Source of the DNA: Micromonospora_E sp048060115
GTDB taxonomy: Bacteria; Actinomycetota; Actinomycetes; Mycobacteriales; Micromonosporaceae
DNA: 64,000 nt
Direction: 5' to 3'
NCBI RefSeq assembly: GCF_048060115.1
Contig: NZ_JBHMIM010000038.1
Coordinates: 1-64,000, forward strand
A model generated the notes under the pieces. That model made no database searches. It had not been told where the DNA came from and was given only the letters and a program-made list of their open reading frames with translations. The translations under genes and the position numbers were made by a program. Positions 50,896 through 58,747 of the stretch are shown here, one piece after another (the first letter of the stretch is position 1; the number at the start of each line of letters is the position of its first letter).

Positions 50896-51150
50896 ATGCC
50901 GGCCACCCCGCGAGCCGATCGCCCTACGACTGCACAGATCGTCGCACGCTACCTGGCCGGACAGCCGATCCGCCGGATCGCCGCAGAACTCGATGTCTCC
51001 TACAGCTACGTGCACCGCCGGCTGCACTACTCGGGGGTCACCGTCCGGGGCCGTGGTGGCCGCCGCCCGGCCGGCCACGTCCCTGCCCTTGACCTTGATA
51101 CTGAGCCGACGGACAGCGTGACGGGGCAGGCACCAAACACACTGGACTGA
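50896..51150 (+). CDS. Small HTH DNA-binding protein
   Basis: Protein of 84 residues whose core (I-V-A-R-Y-L-A-G-Q-P-I-R-R-I-A-A-E-L-D-V-S-Y-S-Y-V-H-R-R-L, then S-G-V-T-V-R-G-R-G-G) matches a common small actinobacterial helix-turn-helix family. The R-G-R-G-G stretch could insert in the DNA minor groove, as in Lsr2-type AT-hooks. The ATG at 50896 has GGGAG 6 bases before it; an ATG at 50881 is less well placed. Targets are unknown. Confidence 0.8.
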   Translation: MPATPRADRPTTAQIVARYLAGQPIRRIAAELDVSYSYVHRRLHYSGVTVRGRGGRRPAGHVPALDLDTEPTDSVTGQAPNTLD

Positions 51151-51365
51151 GGGGCAATACGCCATACTCCGGTGTCCGTGCCAGGTCCTACACTGGCTAC
51201 GTACCTTCTCCGCTCTCGATGTGGCCTACCCCGGCCACTGATCACATAGGTCAGACTGCCACGATGGTTGACTGCCGGATCCGGCGAAACCGCGTCGTTG
51301 GCTGCCCGTCGCGGAAGGTGCCAAGCAAATGTTCGCTCATTCGACACGCCATCTGGGAGACAAGG

Positions 51366-51950
51366 TTGACTTCCCGCAGCCGCCGAGACCAAATACTCCA
51401 CCGAGCCGGCATACTCTTCGCCAGCCGAGGTGTCGCCGGCACCACGGTGCGCGAGATCGCCGACGACGTCGGGATCCTGTCCGGCAGTCTCTACCACCAC
51501 TTCGAGTCCAAAGAGGCCATGGTCGACGAGATCCTCTCGGTCTACCTGGCCGACCTGCGCAGCCGCTACCAACAGGTACTCACCGAGTCTTCCGAACCGC
51601 AACAACAGTTGCGGCAGTTGATCCGGGCATCGCTGGAGGTCGCCGCCGCACACCCGCACGCCACCGAGATCCATCAAAAGGACGCGAACTACCTGCGTGC
51701 GCTTCCGCGCTTCGGGTACCTCAAGGCTGTCGCGAGGGAACTCGACGGAGTCTGGCTGAGCGTCATCGACGCCGGGCGGCGGGACGGATCACTTCGTTCT
51801 GATGTAGATCCAAGGACGTTCCACCGGCTGACCAGGGATGCGATCTGGCTGACCGTGCGCTGGTTCAAGCCCGGCAGCAAGTACTCCCTCAACCGGCTCG
51901 TCGCAGACTGCACGGCCGTTTTCCTCGACGGCGTGTCCACTCGGCTCTGA
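51366..51950 (+). CDS. TetR-family regulator
   Basis: Protein of 194 residues. The N-terminal HTH (R-D-Q-I-L-H-R-A-G-I-L-F-A-S-R-G-V-A-G-T-T-V-R-E-I-A-D-D-V-G-I-L-S-G-S-L-Y-H-H-F-E-S-K-E) is typical of the group that includes KstR2, a cholesterol-ring catabolism repressor. The start is uncertain: the TTG at 51366 has GGGAG 6 bases upstream and gives a normal length, while an ATG at 51264 would add 34 unrelated residues. No steroid genes are nearby. Confidence 0.88.
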   Translation: MTSRSRRDQILHRAGILFASRGVAGTTVREIADDVGILSGSLYHHFESKEAMVDEILSVYLADLRSRYQQVLTESSEPQQQLRQLIRASLEVAAAHPHATEIHQKDANYLRALPRFGYLKAVARELDGVWLSVIDAGRRDGSLRSDVDPRTFHRLTRDAIWLTVRWFKPGSKYSLNRLVADCTAVFLDGVSTRL

Positions 51951-51992
51951 CCCTCCGGTCCAGGCCTCTCCCCCAACCGGGGTCTTGATCAT

Positions 51993-52028
51993 CTAGGTAG
52001 GCGGTCGAGCCGGCTCCCGCCCACCTAG
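51993..52028 (+). terminator. Hairpin after the tetR gene, in a 307-bp gene-free gap
   Basis: A 12-bp near-perfect inverted repeat (51993-52004, arm CTAGGTAGGCGG, against 52017-52028, one mismatch) with a 12-base loop starts 43 bp after the TetR stop. The rest of the gap up to 52257 shows no gene; the promoter of the small membrane protein must lie there. Confidence 0.55.
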
Positions 52029-52257
52029 GCGTTCGGAGATTCATCGAACGCGACATGGCAATCCACTTAAGACGTACGGCGGCTTTGGTTCCTCGTGGAC
52101 TGAATGGTGTGAGCGGCGGCACAGCCCGGAGAGCGTCCTAGGAAGCTGGTCTGATCTTTCGCTGCGATCGCCCGATCCCGCGTACCCGGTTTGAATCATG
52201 GAAGCCCCTGGGTACTTGGGGACGTCCCCCCGAACACCTCTCGGAACGGAGCCTCAG

Positions 52258-52413
52258 ATGCTCTTGCTCGGACTGATCCTGCTGGTTCTCGGCCTGGTGC
52301 TGAACATTTCCATCCTCTACACCCTCGGTATCATCCTGCTCCTCGTCGGTGCGGTTCTGTTCATCCTCGGCGCGGTCGGCCGACCGGTCGGTGGACGCAA
52401 ACACTATTGGTGA
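52258..52413 (+). CDS. DUF6131-type small membrane protein
   Basis: Protein of 51 residues made of two hydrophobic helices (L-L-L-G-L-I-L-L-V-L-G-L-V-L-N-I and L-Y-T-L-G-I-I-L-L-L-V-G-A-V-L-F-I-L-G) ending G-R-P-V-G-G-R-K-H-Y-W. This matches the actinobacterial DUF6131 pattern. The ATG has GGAG 7 bases upstream. It is monocistronic, followed by a very strong terminator. Function unknown. Confidence 0.82.
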   Translation: MLLLGLILLVLGLVLNISILYTLGIILLLVGAVLFILGAVGRPVGGRKHYW

Positions 52414-52420
52414 ACGGGCT

Positions 52421-52462
52421 GCGGCCTGGTGGCCTGCGAGTTCTCGCAGGCCACCAGGCCGC
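52421..52462 (+). terminator. 20-bp hairpin after the DUF6131 gene
   Basis: A perfect 20-base inverted repeat (52421-52440 against 52443-52462, arm GCGGCCTGGTGGCCTGCGAG) is separated by only 2 bases. In RNA it would form an 18-bp stem with a 6-base loop, beginning 7 bases after the stop. It is the strongest hairpin seen in the window. Confidence 0.9.
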
Positions 52463-52673
52463 AGTCGGGCCACCCGGTGCACTTCGCGGAAGACAATCGG
52501 ACACGCGGCACCGCGTACCACGGTGACTGGTCCGCAATATCCAAATAGGCACCTGGCAATCACATCTGCCGCCGGAGTCAATAGGCAAGTATCGTCGTCA
52601 GGCGGCACATCACCAGTCCCGGCGATCAGAGGCAGCTCACGACAATGTGGTACGTCCCCCTGGTCGCACGGCC

Positions 52674-53411
52674 ATGAGCAGCGGCTCACCCTCAGCCGAG
52701 GGCGGGCGCCCAGGCGCATCTGCGGACTACCAGCCGGGCGATCTGATTTGGATCCACCGGGCGGGAGCGTGGCGATCCGGAGTGGTACTGACCAGATCCT
52801 CCACGGCGGCGACGATCCGCTACCGCGTCACCGGCGCCGAGGGCACCGGCGTCGACACCGTCGTACTGGGCCGCCCCGAACTGATGCACCGGGTAGGCCC
52901 GCAGCCCCCACCGGGGCCGCCCATCCCCGTCCGAACGGACTCGCCGACCGGGCCCTTCGGCAGACAGGGCACCGCAGCACCTGCCCGCCCGCTACGCCGG
53001 CCAGCGGGTCGGCCGGGGGCCGGTACTGGCCGAAACGATCCGGCGCACCCCGGCCAACGTCCGGCCGCCACGGCCGGCCGCGCTGACACCATCAACGGCA
53101 GCCGGCCCAAGGGCCGAGAGGACCTCGGCCAACCAACGGCGGCGGCACCCCCGGCCCGGACCGCCCGGCAGCGCACGACCGACCGACTTGTCGAGCTGCG
53201 GATCTTCGTACGGACGGCTGGCGGGCGCCCCACCGAGCTGCCACTCGGTTGTGCCGTGGACCGCCGCACCGGAACCGTCCACCTTCGCTTGCCGGACGGA
53301 CGCACCAGCCAACTCGACCTGGTCCTCGCCCGGGCCGCCAGCATGATCCTGCACGAAGCGGTGCTCACCTGCCTCGATCCACGCGAGTTACGCTTCTGGA
53401 TTAAGCGCTGA
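52674..53411 (+). CDS. Hypothetical two-domain protein with disordered linker
   Basis: Protein of 245 residues without a recognised family. An N-terminal Tudor/SH3-like stretch (Y-Q-P-G-D-L-I-W-I-H-R-A-G-A-W-R-S-G-V-V-L, about 18-80) is joined by a Pro/Ala/Gly/Arg linker (about 80-165) to a C-terminal beta-rich domain (V-E-L-R-I-F-V-R-T-A-G-G-R-P-T-E-L ... F-W-I-K-R). The first domain resembles small actinobacterial surface-binding modules. It overlaps the 3' end of the convergent lipoprotein gene by 24 bp. Confidence 0.65.
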   Translation: MSSGSPSAEGGRPGASADYQPGDLIWIHRAGAWRSGVVLTRSSTAATIRYRVTGAEGTGVDTVVLGRPELMHRVGPQPPPGPPIPVRTDSPTGPFGRQGTAAPARPLRRPAGRPGAGTGRNDPAHPGQRPAATAGRADTINGSRPKGREDLGQPTAAAPPARTARQRTTDRLVELRIFVRTAGGRPTELPLGCAVDRRTGTVHLRLPDGRTSQLDLVLARAASMILHEAVLTCLDPRELRFWIKR

Positions 53412-53768
53412 GGCTCCGCTCGGGCGCCGCAGCCCCTTGTCGCCACCACGCTGGTCCGCAGTGATGGAGAGCTCCGCCCGGCCGGGTTCGGCGATTGCCA
53501 CCGTCACCGTCATCGGGCCCACGGTCGCCGTCTGCCCGGCTGCGATCGGATGCCGCTCGCCGGCATACCCGACCGTCACCCGACCGGCGACCAGATCCTC
53601 GAACGTCACCTGGTATCCGAGAATCTCGGCACTCGTCGAACTGGTGGTCTTGACCGCCACGGTGCACCGGGTGTTGCGGCACTTGGCGCTGGTCGCGGTG
53701 CAGGCGGTGACACACAGCAGCAGCAGCAGGACGAGTACGGCGCGAAGAACAAACTGGGTCTGGCGCAT
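53388..53768 (-). CDS. Small predicted lipoprotein
   Basis: Protein of 126 residues with a lipoprotein signal peptide: basic start, Leu-rich helix, lipobox V-T-A-C with lipid-acceptor Cys23. The mature part is Thr/Val-rich and beta-like, with C30 and C35 (K-C-R-N-T-R-C) probably in a disulfide. No family recognised. It ends inside the 3' end of the convergent gene. Confidence 0.78.
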   Translation of the reverse strand: MRQTQFVLRAVLVLLLLLCVTACTATSAKCRNTRCTVAVKTTSSTSAEILGYQVTFEDLVAGRVTVGYAGERHPIAAGQTATVGPMTVTVAIAEPGRAELSITADQRGGDKGLRRPSGASALNPEA

Positions 53769-53870
53769 ACCACTGACGATCCGGCCAACTGATCGTTTGT
53801 GGATCCGTACACCGTGAAGGTGGCACGTTGTCGGGATCAGCGGTTGCGGGTGCCCTACGGGCGGGACGGG

Positions 53871-54323
53871 TCAGGCGACGGTGAGCAGCAGGGCGACGAC
53901 CGCCACCGACAACACCACAGCCAGTACACCGATGCCGGTGGCAGCCAGCGCCTGGGCCCGCCGCTGCGGCGAACGCCGGCCGGCCCCGGCCAGCGCGACC
54001 GCCACCAGGCCGGGTAGCGCGCCGAGTCCGTAGCAGGCCGCCAACGGCAACGCGCTGATCGCGCAGACCAATGCCAGGGTGGTCCGGGTCGCCACCGAAC
54101 GGTCGGCGGCAGAAGGCACGGGGACCGCCGGCGTACGCGGATCCCAGTGGAACCGCGCCGGCAGGTCCGCCAGCTGCCCCACCAGCTCGCCCGTCGTCTG
54201 GGCGGCGGTCGTATCCGTCAGCCGCCGCTCGTACTCGGCGAGGTCGAGGTACCCGCCGCCCAGCGCCTCGTTGAGCAGCTCGACGACCTGATTGCGCTGG
54301 TCGTTGCCGACCCGTTCGTCCAT
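53871..54323 (-). CDS. DUF1707 membrane protein
   Basis: Protein of 150 residues. The N-terminal DUF1707 (SHOCT-like) module is M-D-E-R-V-G-N-D-Q-R-N-Q-V-V-E-L-L-N-E-A-x-G-x-G-Y-L-D-L-A-E-Y-E-R-R-L, with the family's E-R and L-x-L-x-E-Y-x-E-R pattern. Two or three membrane helices of the DUF4190 type follow. The ATG at 54323 has GGGAGG about 10 bases upstream. Function unknown. Confidence 0.85.
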   Translation of the reverse strand: MDERVGNDQRNQVVELLNEALGGGYLDLAEYERRLTDTTAAQTTGELVGQLADLPARFHWDPRTPAVPVPSAADRSVATRTTLALVCAISALPLAACYGLGALPGLVAVALAGAGRRSPQRRAQALAATGIGVLAVVLSVAVVALLLTVA

Positions 54324-54484
54324 TCGACTCGCACCTCCCGGAGTGCGCCCGAGGCTACCCCACCAGGGTCGACACGGATCACCGGACACAGGTCTGGACC
54401 TACGGGGCCTGATACCCCATGATGACTAACGTTGCGCACCTATTTAGCTACTCTAGGTAATCAATCTGAGGAGTTCCACCGACC

Positions 54485-56515
54485 ATGGCTCGTAGGCGGG
54501 ACAGCGCGTGGCCGGTCCTGACCATCGGAACCTGCCTGGCCTCACTCGGCACGGCGGTCGGCGGATTCCTGGCCTCGGCCTACCGACCCACCGGTCTTGC
54601 CTACACGGACGCCCTGGTGCTGTGCGGCCCGGACAGGGGCGACGCTACGGCGTGCCTGGCCGAAGCTACCCGATCGGTCGGGCTGCTGATGGTCGCCGGA
54701 GCCGCTGTCGCACTCGGCCTCGGCCTGGCCTGCCTGACACTCGCCGGCCTGGTTGACACCGCGAGGTCGGCCCGGCATGGCCGGGCGCATCCGCTGGTGG
54801 ACGTCCGCTTCGCGGAACTCTGTCGGCAGTACGGATTGCGTGCCGCTGACCTGCCGACACTGCGCATCGGCGGCCAACGGGTGGAAAGCGTGCGCAGCAT
54901 CGCAGGACAGGCCACGGTCGTGGTCCCGGCCGCGCTCGGCCGGGCTCCGCTACGGCCGGCCGCCTTCGACCCCGTGGTCCGCGTCGAACTGAACCGGATC
55001 GTCACCGGTCGGACCGGTTGGGCATCGGGACTGCGTGGTTGGCCCTGGCTGATCACGCCGGTGTGCGCCGGGCTGGCCGGCGTCGTGAAGCTGGCCGGTT
55101 CCACACTCGCCGTACCGCTGTCGGCCAGCGTCCGGTTCGTGCTGCTGGCCGCCGTCGTCGCCGGCCTGCCGATCGGGCTCCGCAGCCTTGGCCGTGGCCG
55201 GCCCGGCCTGCGGCGGATCGCCAGCTGGTACGCCGGTGGGGCGACCGGCGTGGCAGCGAGTATCGGCGCGACAAGTACCGCGTCCGTCGTCTGGCATCTC
55301 GACCCATGGGCCGGACCACCGCCGATCGTCACCGCCGCGACAGCCGCCATGGTGGTCACGGTCGGCCTACTGGGCATACTGCTCGCCGGCCGGTCCGGTC
55401 TTCTCGGTGCCCGGCCCCGGCCCGGCAACGCCGTGCTCGGCGCCCTTGCCGGGCTGACCGTCGGCGCGATCGTGTTCCCGGTCGGGTTCGGGGCCGATCC
55501 AGGCACCACCGCGACGATGCTGGCCCGGCCACCGGCCGGCGTCGTCGACGCGCCGGCGGGGCACCGGACACCCGCAGCAGGACCGGCGGACGCCGGCTCG
55601 GATGAGCCCGCCGGACCGGCCGGTCCGCCGGGTGCGTCGGCCCCGGCGGCTTCCGCTTCCCGACACCCGCCCGCCTCGCCCGCGACCGCGGGTGTGGACA
55701 CCGGCGTGGCGAACCGGGTGGCTCGGGTGATCGAGCAGGTGCTCGATCCGACGTGGCGGGCCGACCCGTTGCCGGACCCGCCGCCGAGCCGGGCGAGGCA
55801 GGCCGGCTGTCATCCGTCGATCATCGAGGACTATCTGCGCAGCGGCATGGCCCACCGGACCGGGCACGGAGTCGCGCGGTACGCCACGTCCGGCACGGCC
55901 GACTCCGACTCGCTGAGCCGCATCACCCTGCAGATCGACGTGGTGTCCTACCGCGATCCGGTGGATCTGGTCTTCGCCGCCGCGGACCGCGCCGCCATCG
56001 CCTGTCGGGAGTTCACCGACGAGCCCTCCGGGCTCAGGGTCCAGGCGGTCACCCGCCCGGCTCCGTCAGCCGGTGACCGGGCCTGGCGGGTGGACCTGGT
56101 GCAGACTCTCGGTCGTGGGGCCGGGCGGGTGACCGCGACGACCGCACTGGGACTCGCTCAGGTGGACACCACGGTCGTCGTGGTGACGATGACTGCCTCG
56201 CTGACGCCGGTCGACGGGTCGTTGTTCGACGAGGCGATGCTGCGGACCACGGCCGAGCTAGCCGGTCGCCGGCACGATCCGGCGCCAGGCATCGATCACT
56301 TGGACCGGTCGCATCCCCTCGGCGAGGTAGAGACCGAGAGCGGGTCGACCCGGGTCGGTGTCGACGTGGAGAAAGGTGCCCCGCCGCCGGCTGGCAGCGT
56401 CGGCGACGAGCGCGCGACGCAGCAACAGCCGACCGAGACCGCGTCCCCGCCAGTCGGGATGCACGGCGAGCAGCCAGACGTACCCGCTGCGCTCGTCCTC
56501 CACGAAGGCGTGTGA
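54485..56515 (+). CDS. Large membrane protein, M48-like layout without the zinc motif
   Basis: Protein of 676 residues. About 1-90 hold two membrane helices; 95-180 form a soluble part resembling the segment before the zinc motif of M48 peptidases (D-V-R-F-A-E-L ... P-T-L-R-I ... T-V-V-V-P-A-A-L). Where HEXXH would be expected it reads V-R-V-E-L-N-R, so it is probably inactive. Further helices, a Pro/Ala/Ser linker (about 355-405) and an extracellular domain (about 405-590: C-H-P-S-I-I, A-C-R-E-F) resembling sensor domains of actinobacterial kinases follow. GAGGAG precedes the ATG. The last 86 codons are antisense to the convergent GNAT gene. No function assigned. Confidence 0.75.
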   Translation: MARRRDSAWPVLTIGTCLASLGTAVGGFLASAYRPTGLAYTDALVLCGPDRGDATACLAEATRSVGLLMVAGAAVALGLGLACLTLAGLVDTARSARHGRAHPLVDVRFAELCRQYGLRAADLPTLRIGGQRVESVRSIAGQATVVVPAALGRAPLRPAAFDPVVRVELNRIVTGRTGWASGLRGWPWLITPVCAGLAGVVKLAGSTLAVPLSASVRFVLLAAVVAGLPIGLRSLGRGRPGLRRIASWYAGGATGVAASIGATSTASVVWHLDPWAGPPPIVTAATAAMVVTVGLLGILLAGRSGLLGARPRPGNAVLGALAGLTVGAIVFPVGFGADPGTTATMLARPPAGVVDAPAGHRTPAAGPADAGSDEPAGPAGPPGASAPAASASRHPPASPATAGVDTGVANRVARVIEQVLDPTWRADPLPDPPPSRARQAGCHPSIIEDYLRSGMAHRTGHGVARYATSGTADSDSLSRITLQIDVVSYRDPVDLVFAAADRAAIACREFTDEPSGLRVQAVTRPAPSAGDRAWRVDLVQTLGRGAGRVTATTALGLAQVDTTVVVVTMTASLTPVDGSLFDEAMLRTTAELAGRRHDPAPGIDHLDRSHPLGEVETESGSTRVGVDVEKGAPPPAGSVGDERATQQQPTETASPPVGMHGEQPDVPAALVLHEGV

Positions 56516-57244
56516 GCGCAGCACCATGGCAACTGGTACCGGACCTCGGTAGGCGACCTCCCCCAGTGCCCAGTCGTGGCTGCTGTGTGCGCAGAGGTAG
56601 GTCACCCAGTCGGAGTACGACTTCGCCGCGAACCCGAAATGGTCGGCGAAGGCCGCCTGGTGCACCGCCCAGGCGTCGTGGCGGACCGCCGGATCATCGG
56701 CGGTGGATCGTATCCGGACCCCGTCCGGGGCGTCTGGGGTAGCGGGGACACTCGCCGGGTGGTGCGCCAGGAACAGCCGGTTGAACACCGCCGCGACGGT
56801 GAATCCGTAGCCGGCCAGCCGGGCCGCCGTCGCGGTGTCCTGCCGGTAGCAGCTTGCGTCGAGCACCGCGCGCGGATGGCCGAGCCCGGCCGCGATGGCG
56901 ACGGCGCGGCGCTGCGCCTGGCGCCACAGTCGTTCACCCACGATCGGCTCGGTCGGAACATGGTGGACGTCGATGTCGACCGTGTCGCTGAGCCCTTTGC
57001 GGCAGGCCCATCCCCAGCCGACGAGTCGGCCGTGCGGGTCGTGGATCAGCCAACCGTCGCTCGTCGGGTCGAAATCGGGATCGGCGAGTTCATCGGCGAC
57101 CTCGACCAGGGTGTAGTCCGGGCGGCCGATGACCGCAGTGTTGCACGCCGCGATCAGGTCGAAGATGGCCGGTGCGTCCGCTACGGCAGGCGGACGCTGG
57201 GTGTATCCGGCCGGCAGTACGGGTTCATCGGTGGCAGTCGACAC
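56258..57244 (-). CDS. Tandem GNAT acetyltransferase
   Basis: Protein of 328 residues with two GNAT domains, as in MshD-like proteins. The C-terminal one has the acetyl-CoA loop V-H-P-D-W-R-G-R-G-L-G-R-L-L-L-R-R-A-L and D-T-D-P-G-R-P-A-L-G-L-Y. The N-terminal half is a degenerate GNAT. It could be a mycothiol-synthase relative or act on another amine; sequence does not decide. Its 3' end overlaps the convergent membrane-protein frame by 258 bp, and the intact GNAT C-terminus shows this gene is real. Confidence 0.87.
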   Translation of the reverse strand: MSTATDEPVLPAGYTQRPPAVADAPAIFDLIAACNTAVIGRPDYTLVEVADELADPDFDPTSDGWLIHDPHGRLVGWGWACRKGLSDTVDIDVHHVPTEPIVGERLWRQAQRRAVAIAAGLGHPRAVLDASCYRQDTATAARLAGYGFTVAAVFNRLFLAHHPASVPATPDAPDGVRIRSTADDPAVRHDAWAVHQAAFADHFGFAAKSYSDWVTYLCAHSSHDWALGEVAYRGPVPVAMVLRSHAFVEDERSGYVWLLAVHPDWRGRGLGRLLLRRALVADAASRRRGTFLHVDTDPGRPALGLYLAEGMRPVQVIDAWRRIVPATG

Positions 57245-57396
57245 GACTCAGATCGTCGCGTACCGGGGTTGCGGCGGCGACTGATTTACGGCTCCCGGCC
57301 TGGCCGGGCATTGCCGAAAACCGGCTCCCAGACCCCGAATAGATGCTTAGATCGCTTATGTCTGTATTGCACGCTCAGTTCGGAGGTGGCGGGGAT

Positions 57397-58662
57397 ATGA
57401 CGGACGCTCCGGTAGTCATCGTCGGTCAGGGGTACGTCGGGCTACCGGTGGCGATGCGCGCCGTACAGGTCGGGCATCACGTCGTCGGTCTCGACACCAA
57501 CGCCGAGCGGATCCGGATGTTGTGCGACGGTTCGTCATACGTCGAGGACGTTCCCGACGACGAACTCCGTGCGGCCCTGACGAGCGGCCGCTACACGGCC
57601 AGCACCGACTACGCCGATGCCGCCGGATTCGCCACAGCCGTGATCACCGTGCCGACCCCGCTGCACGACGGCACCCCGGACCTGCGCTACATCGAGGATG
57701 CGGCACGCTCGCTGGCCGGGCACCTCACCCCCGGGGCAACGGTCATCCTCGAGTCGACAACCTACCCGGGCACCACCGAGGAACTGCTCCGCCCGCTGCT
57801 GGAGAAGGGTAGTGGGCTGCACGCCGGTCTGGACTTCCATCTGGGCTACAGCCCGGAGCGCATCGACCCGGGCAACCGCGAATGGACCTTCGTGAACACT
57901 CCGAAGGTGGTCTCCGGTATCACCGCCGAATCGTTGGCCGCGGTACGGGCGTTCTACGACGGTCTGGTTCAGCAGACCGTACCGGTCCGGGGAACCCGCG
58001 AGGCGGAGACCACCAAGCTGTTGGAGAACACCTTCCGGCACGTCAACATCGCCCTGGTCAACGAACTCGCGATGTACTCGCACATGCTCGGAATCGACAT
58101 CTGGGACGCGATCGACGCCGCCAGCACCAAACCGTTCGGATTCATGCGGTTCACGCCCGGTCCCGGTGTCGGTGGTCACTGTCTGCCGGTCGACCCGTCA
58201 TACCTGTCATGGGAGGTCAAGCGCAGTCTCGGCCGCACCTTCCGATTCGTCGAGTTGGCCAACGACGTCAACAACTACATGCCGACCTACGTCATGGAAC
58301 GGTTGACCAGCCTGATGAACCGACACAGTCGAGCACTCAACGGTGCGGTGATCCTGCTGATCGGTCTGGCATACAAACGCAACAGCGGCGACTGCCGGGA
58401 ATCCCCAGCCGTACGCGTCGCCGAACTGCTGCATCTCGCCGGCGCCCAGGTCCTGGCCGTCGATCCGCATCTCCGGCCGGACGAGATGCCGCCCTTCGTG
58501 TTGCCAGTCTCGCTCACCGTGGACCAGGTCGTCGCCGCGGACGCGGTCGTCGTACTCACCGACCACGACGGAATCGACTACGAGCTACTCGCCGAAGCTC
58601 CCCTGGTGCTGGACACCCGCCGACGGCTCGCCACCACGTCGGCGACCGCCGAGTCACTCTGA
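57397..58662 (+). CDS. Nucleotide-sugar dehydrogenase (WecC/UDP-ManNAc type)
   Basis: Protein of 421 residues of the UDP-glucose/UDP-ManNAc dehydrogenase family. NAD site G-Q-G-Y-V-G at 10-15, catalytic K207 (T-T-K-L-L-E-N-T-F-R-H-V-N) and nucleophile C262 in G-G-H-C-L-P-V-D-P. The E-N-T-F-R-x-V-N-I-A-x-x-N-E motif is closer to WecC-type than to UDP-glucose enzymes. It makes a sugar uronic acid for the surface polysaccharide built by the following genes. The ATG at 57397 has GGAGG 11 bases upstream. Confidence 0.9.
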   Translation: MTDAPVVIVGQGYVGLPVAMRAVQVGHHVVGLDTNAERIRMLCDGSSYVEDVPDDELRAALTSGRYTASTDYADAAGFATAVITVPTPLHDGTPDLRYIEDAARSLAGHLTPGATVILESTTYPGTTEELLRPLLEKGSGLHAGLDFHLGYSPERIDPGNREWTFVNTPKVVSGITAESLAAVRAFYDGLVQQTVPVRGTREAETTKLLENTFRHVNIALVNELAMYSHMLGIDIWDAIDAASTKPFGFMRFTPGPGVGGHCLPVDPSYLSWEVKRSLGRTFRFVELANDVNNYMPTYVMERLTSLMNRHSRALNGAVILLIGLAYKRNSGDCRESPAVRVAELLHLAGAQVLAVDPHLRPDEMPPFVLPVSLTVDQVVAADAVVVLTDHDGIDYELLAEAPLVLDTRRRLATTSATAESL

Positions 58663-58747
58663 CCTCTGTAGTAGTCAGCGGATGACTTCCCGCCGGGCAT
58701 CCGAACCAGTACAGCTTCGGTACGGACCACCGACGGAGGCCGATCAG

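Noticed and set aside
52138..52719. 193-codon minus-strand frame around the DUF6131 gene
   Set aside because: It runs through a 20-bp terminator hairpin and the DUF6131 gene and shows no domain.
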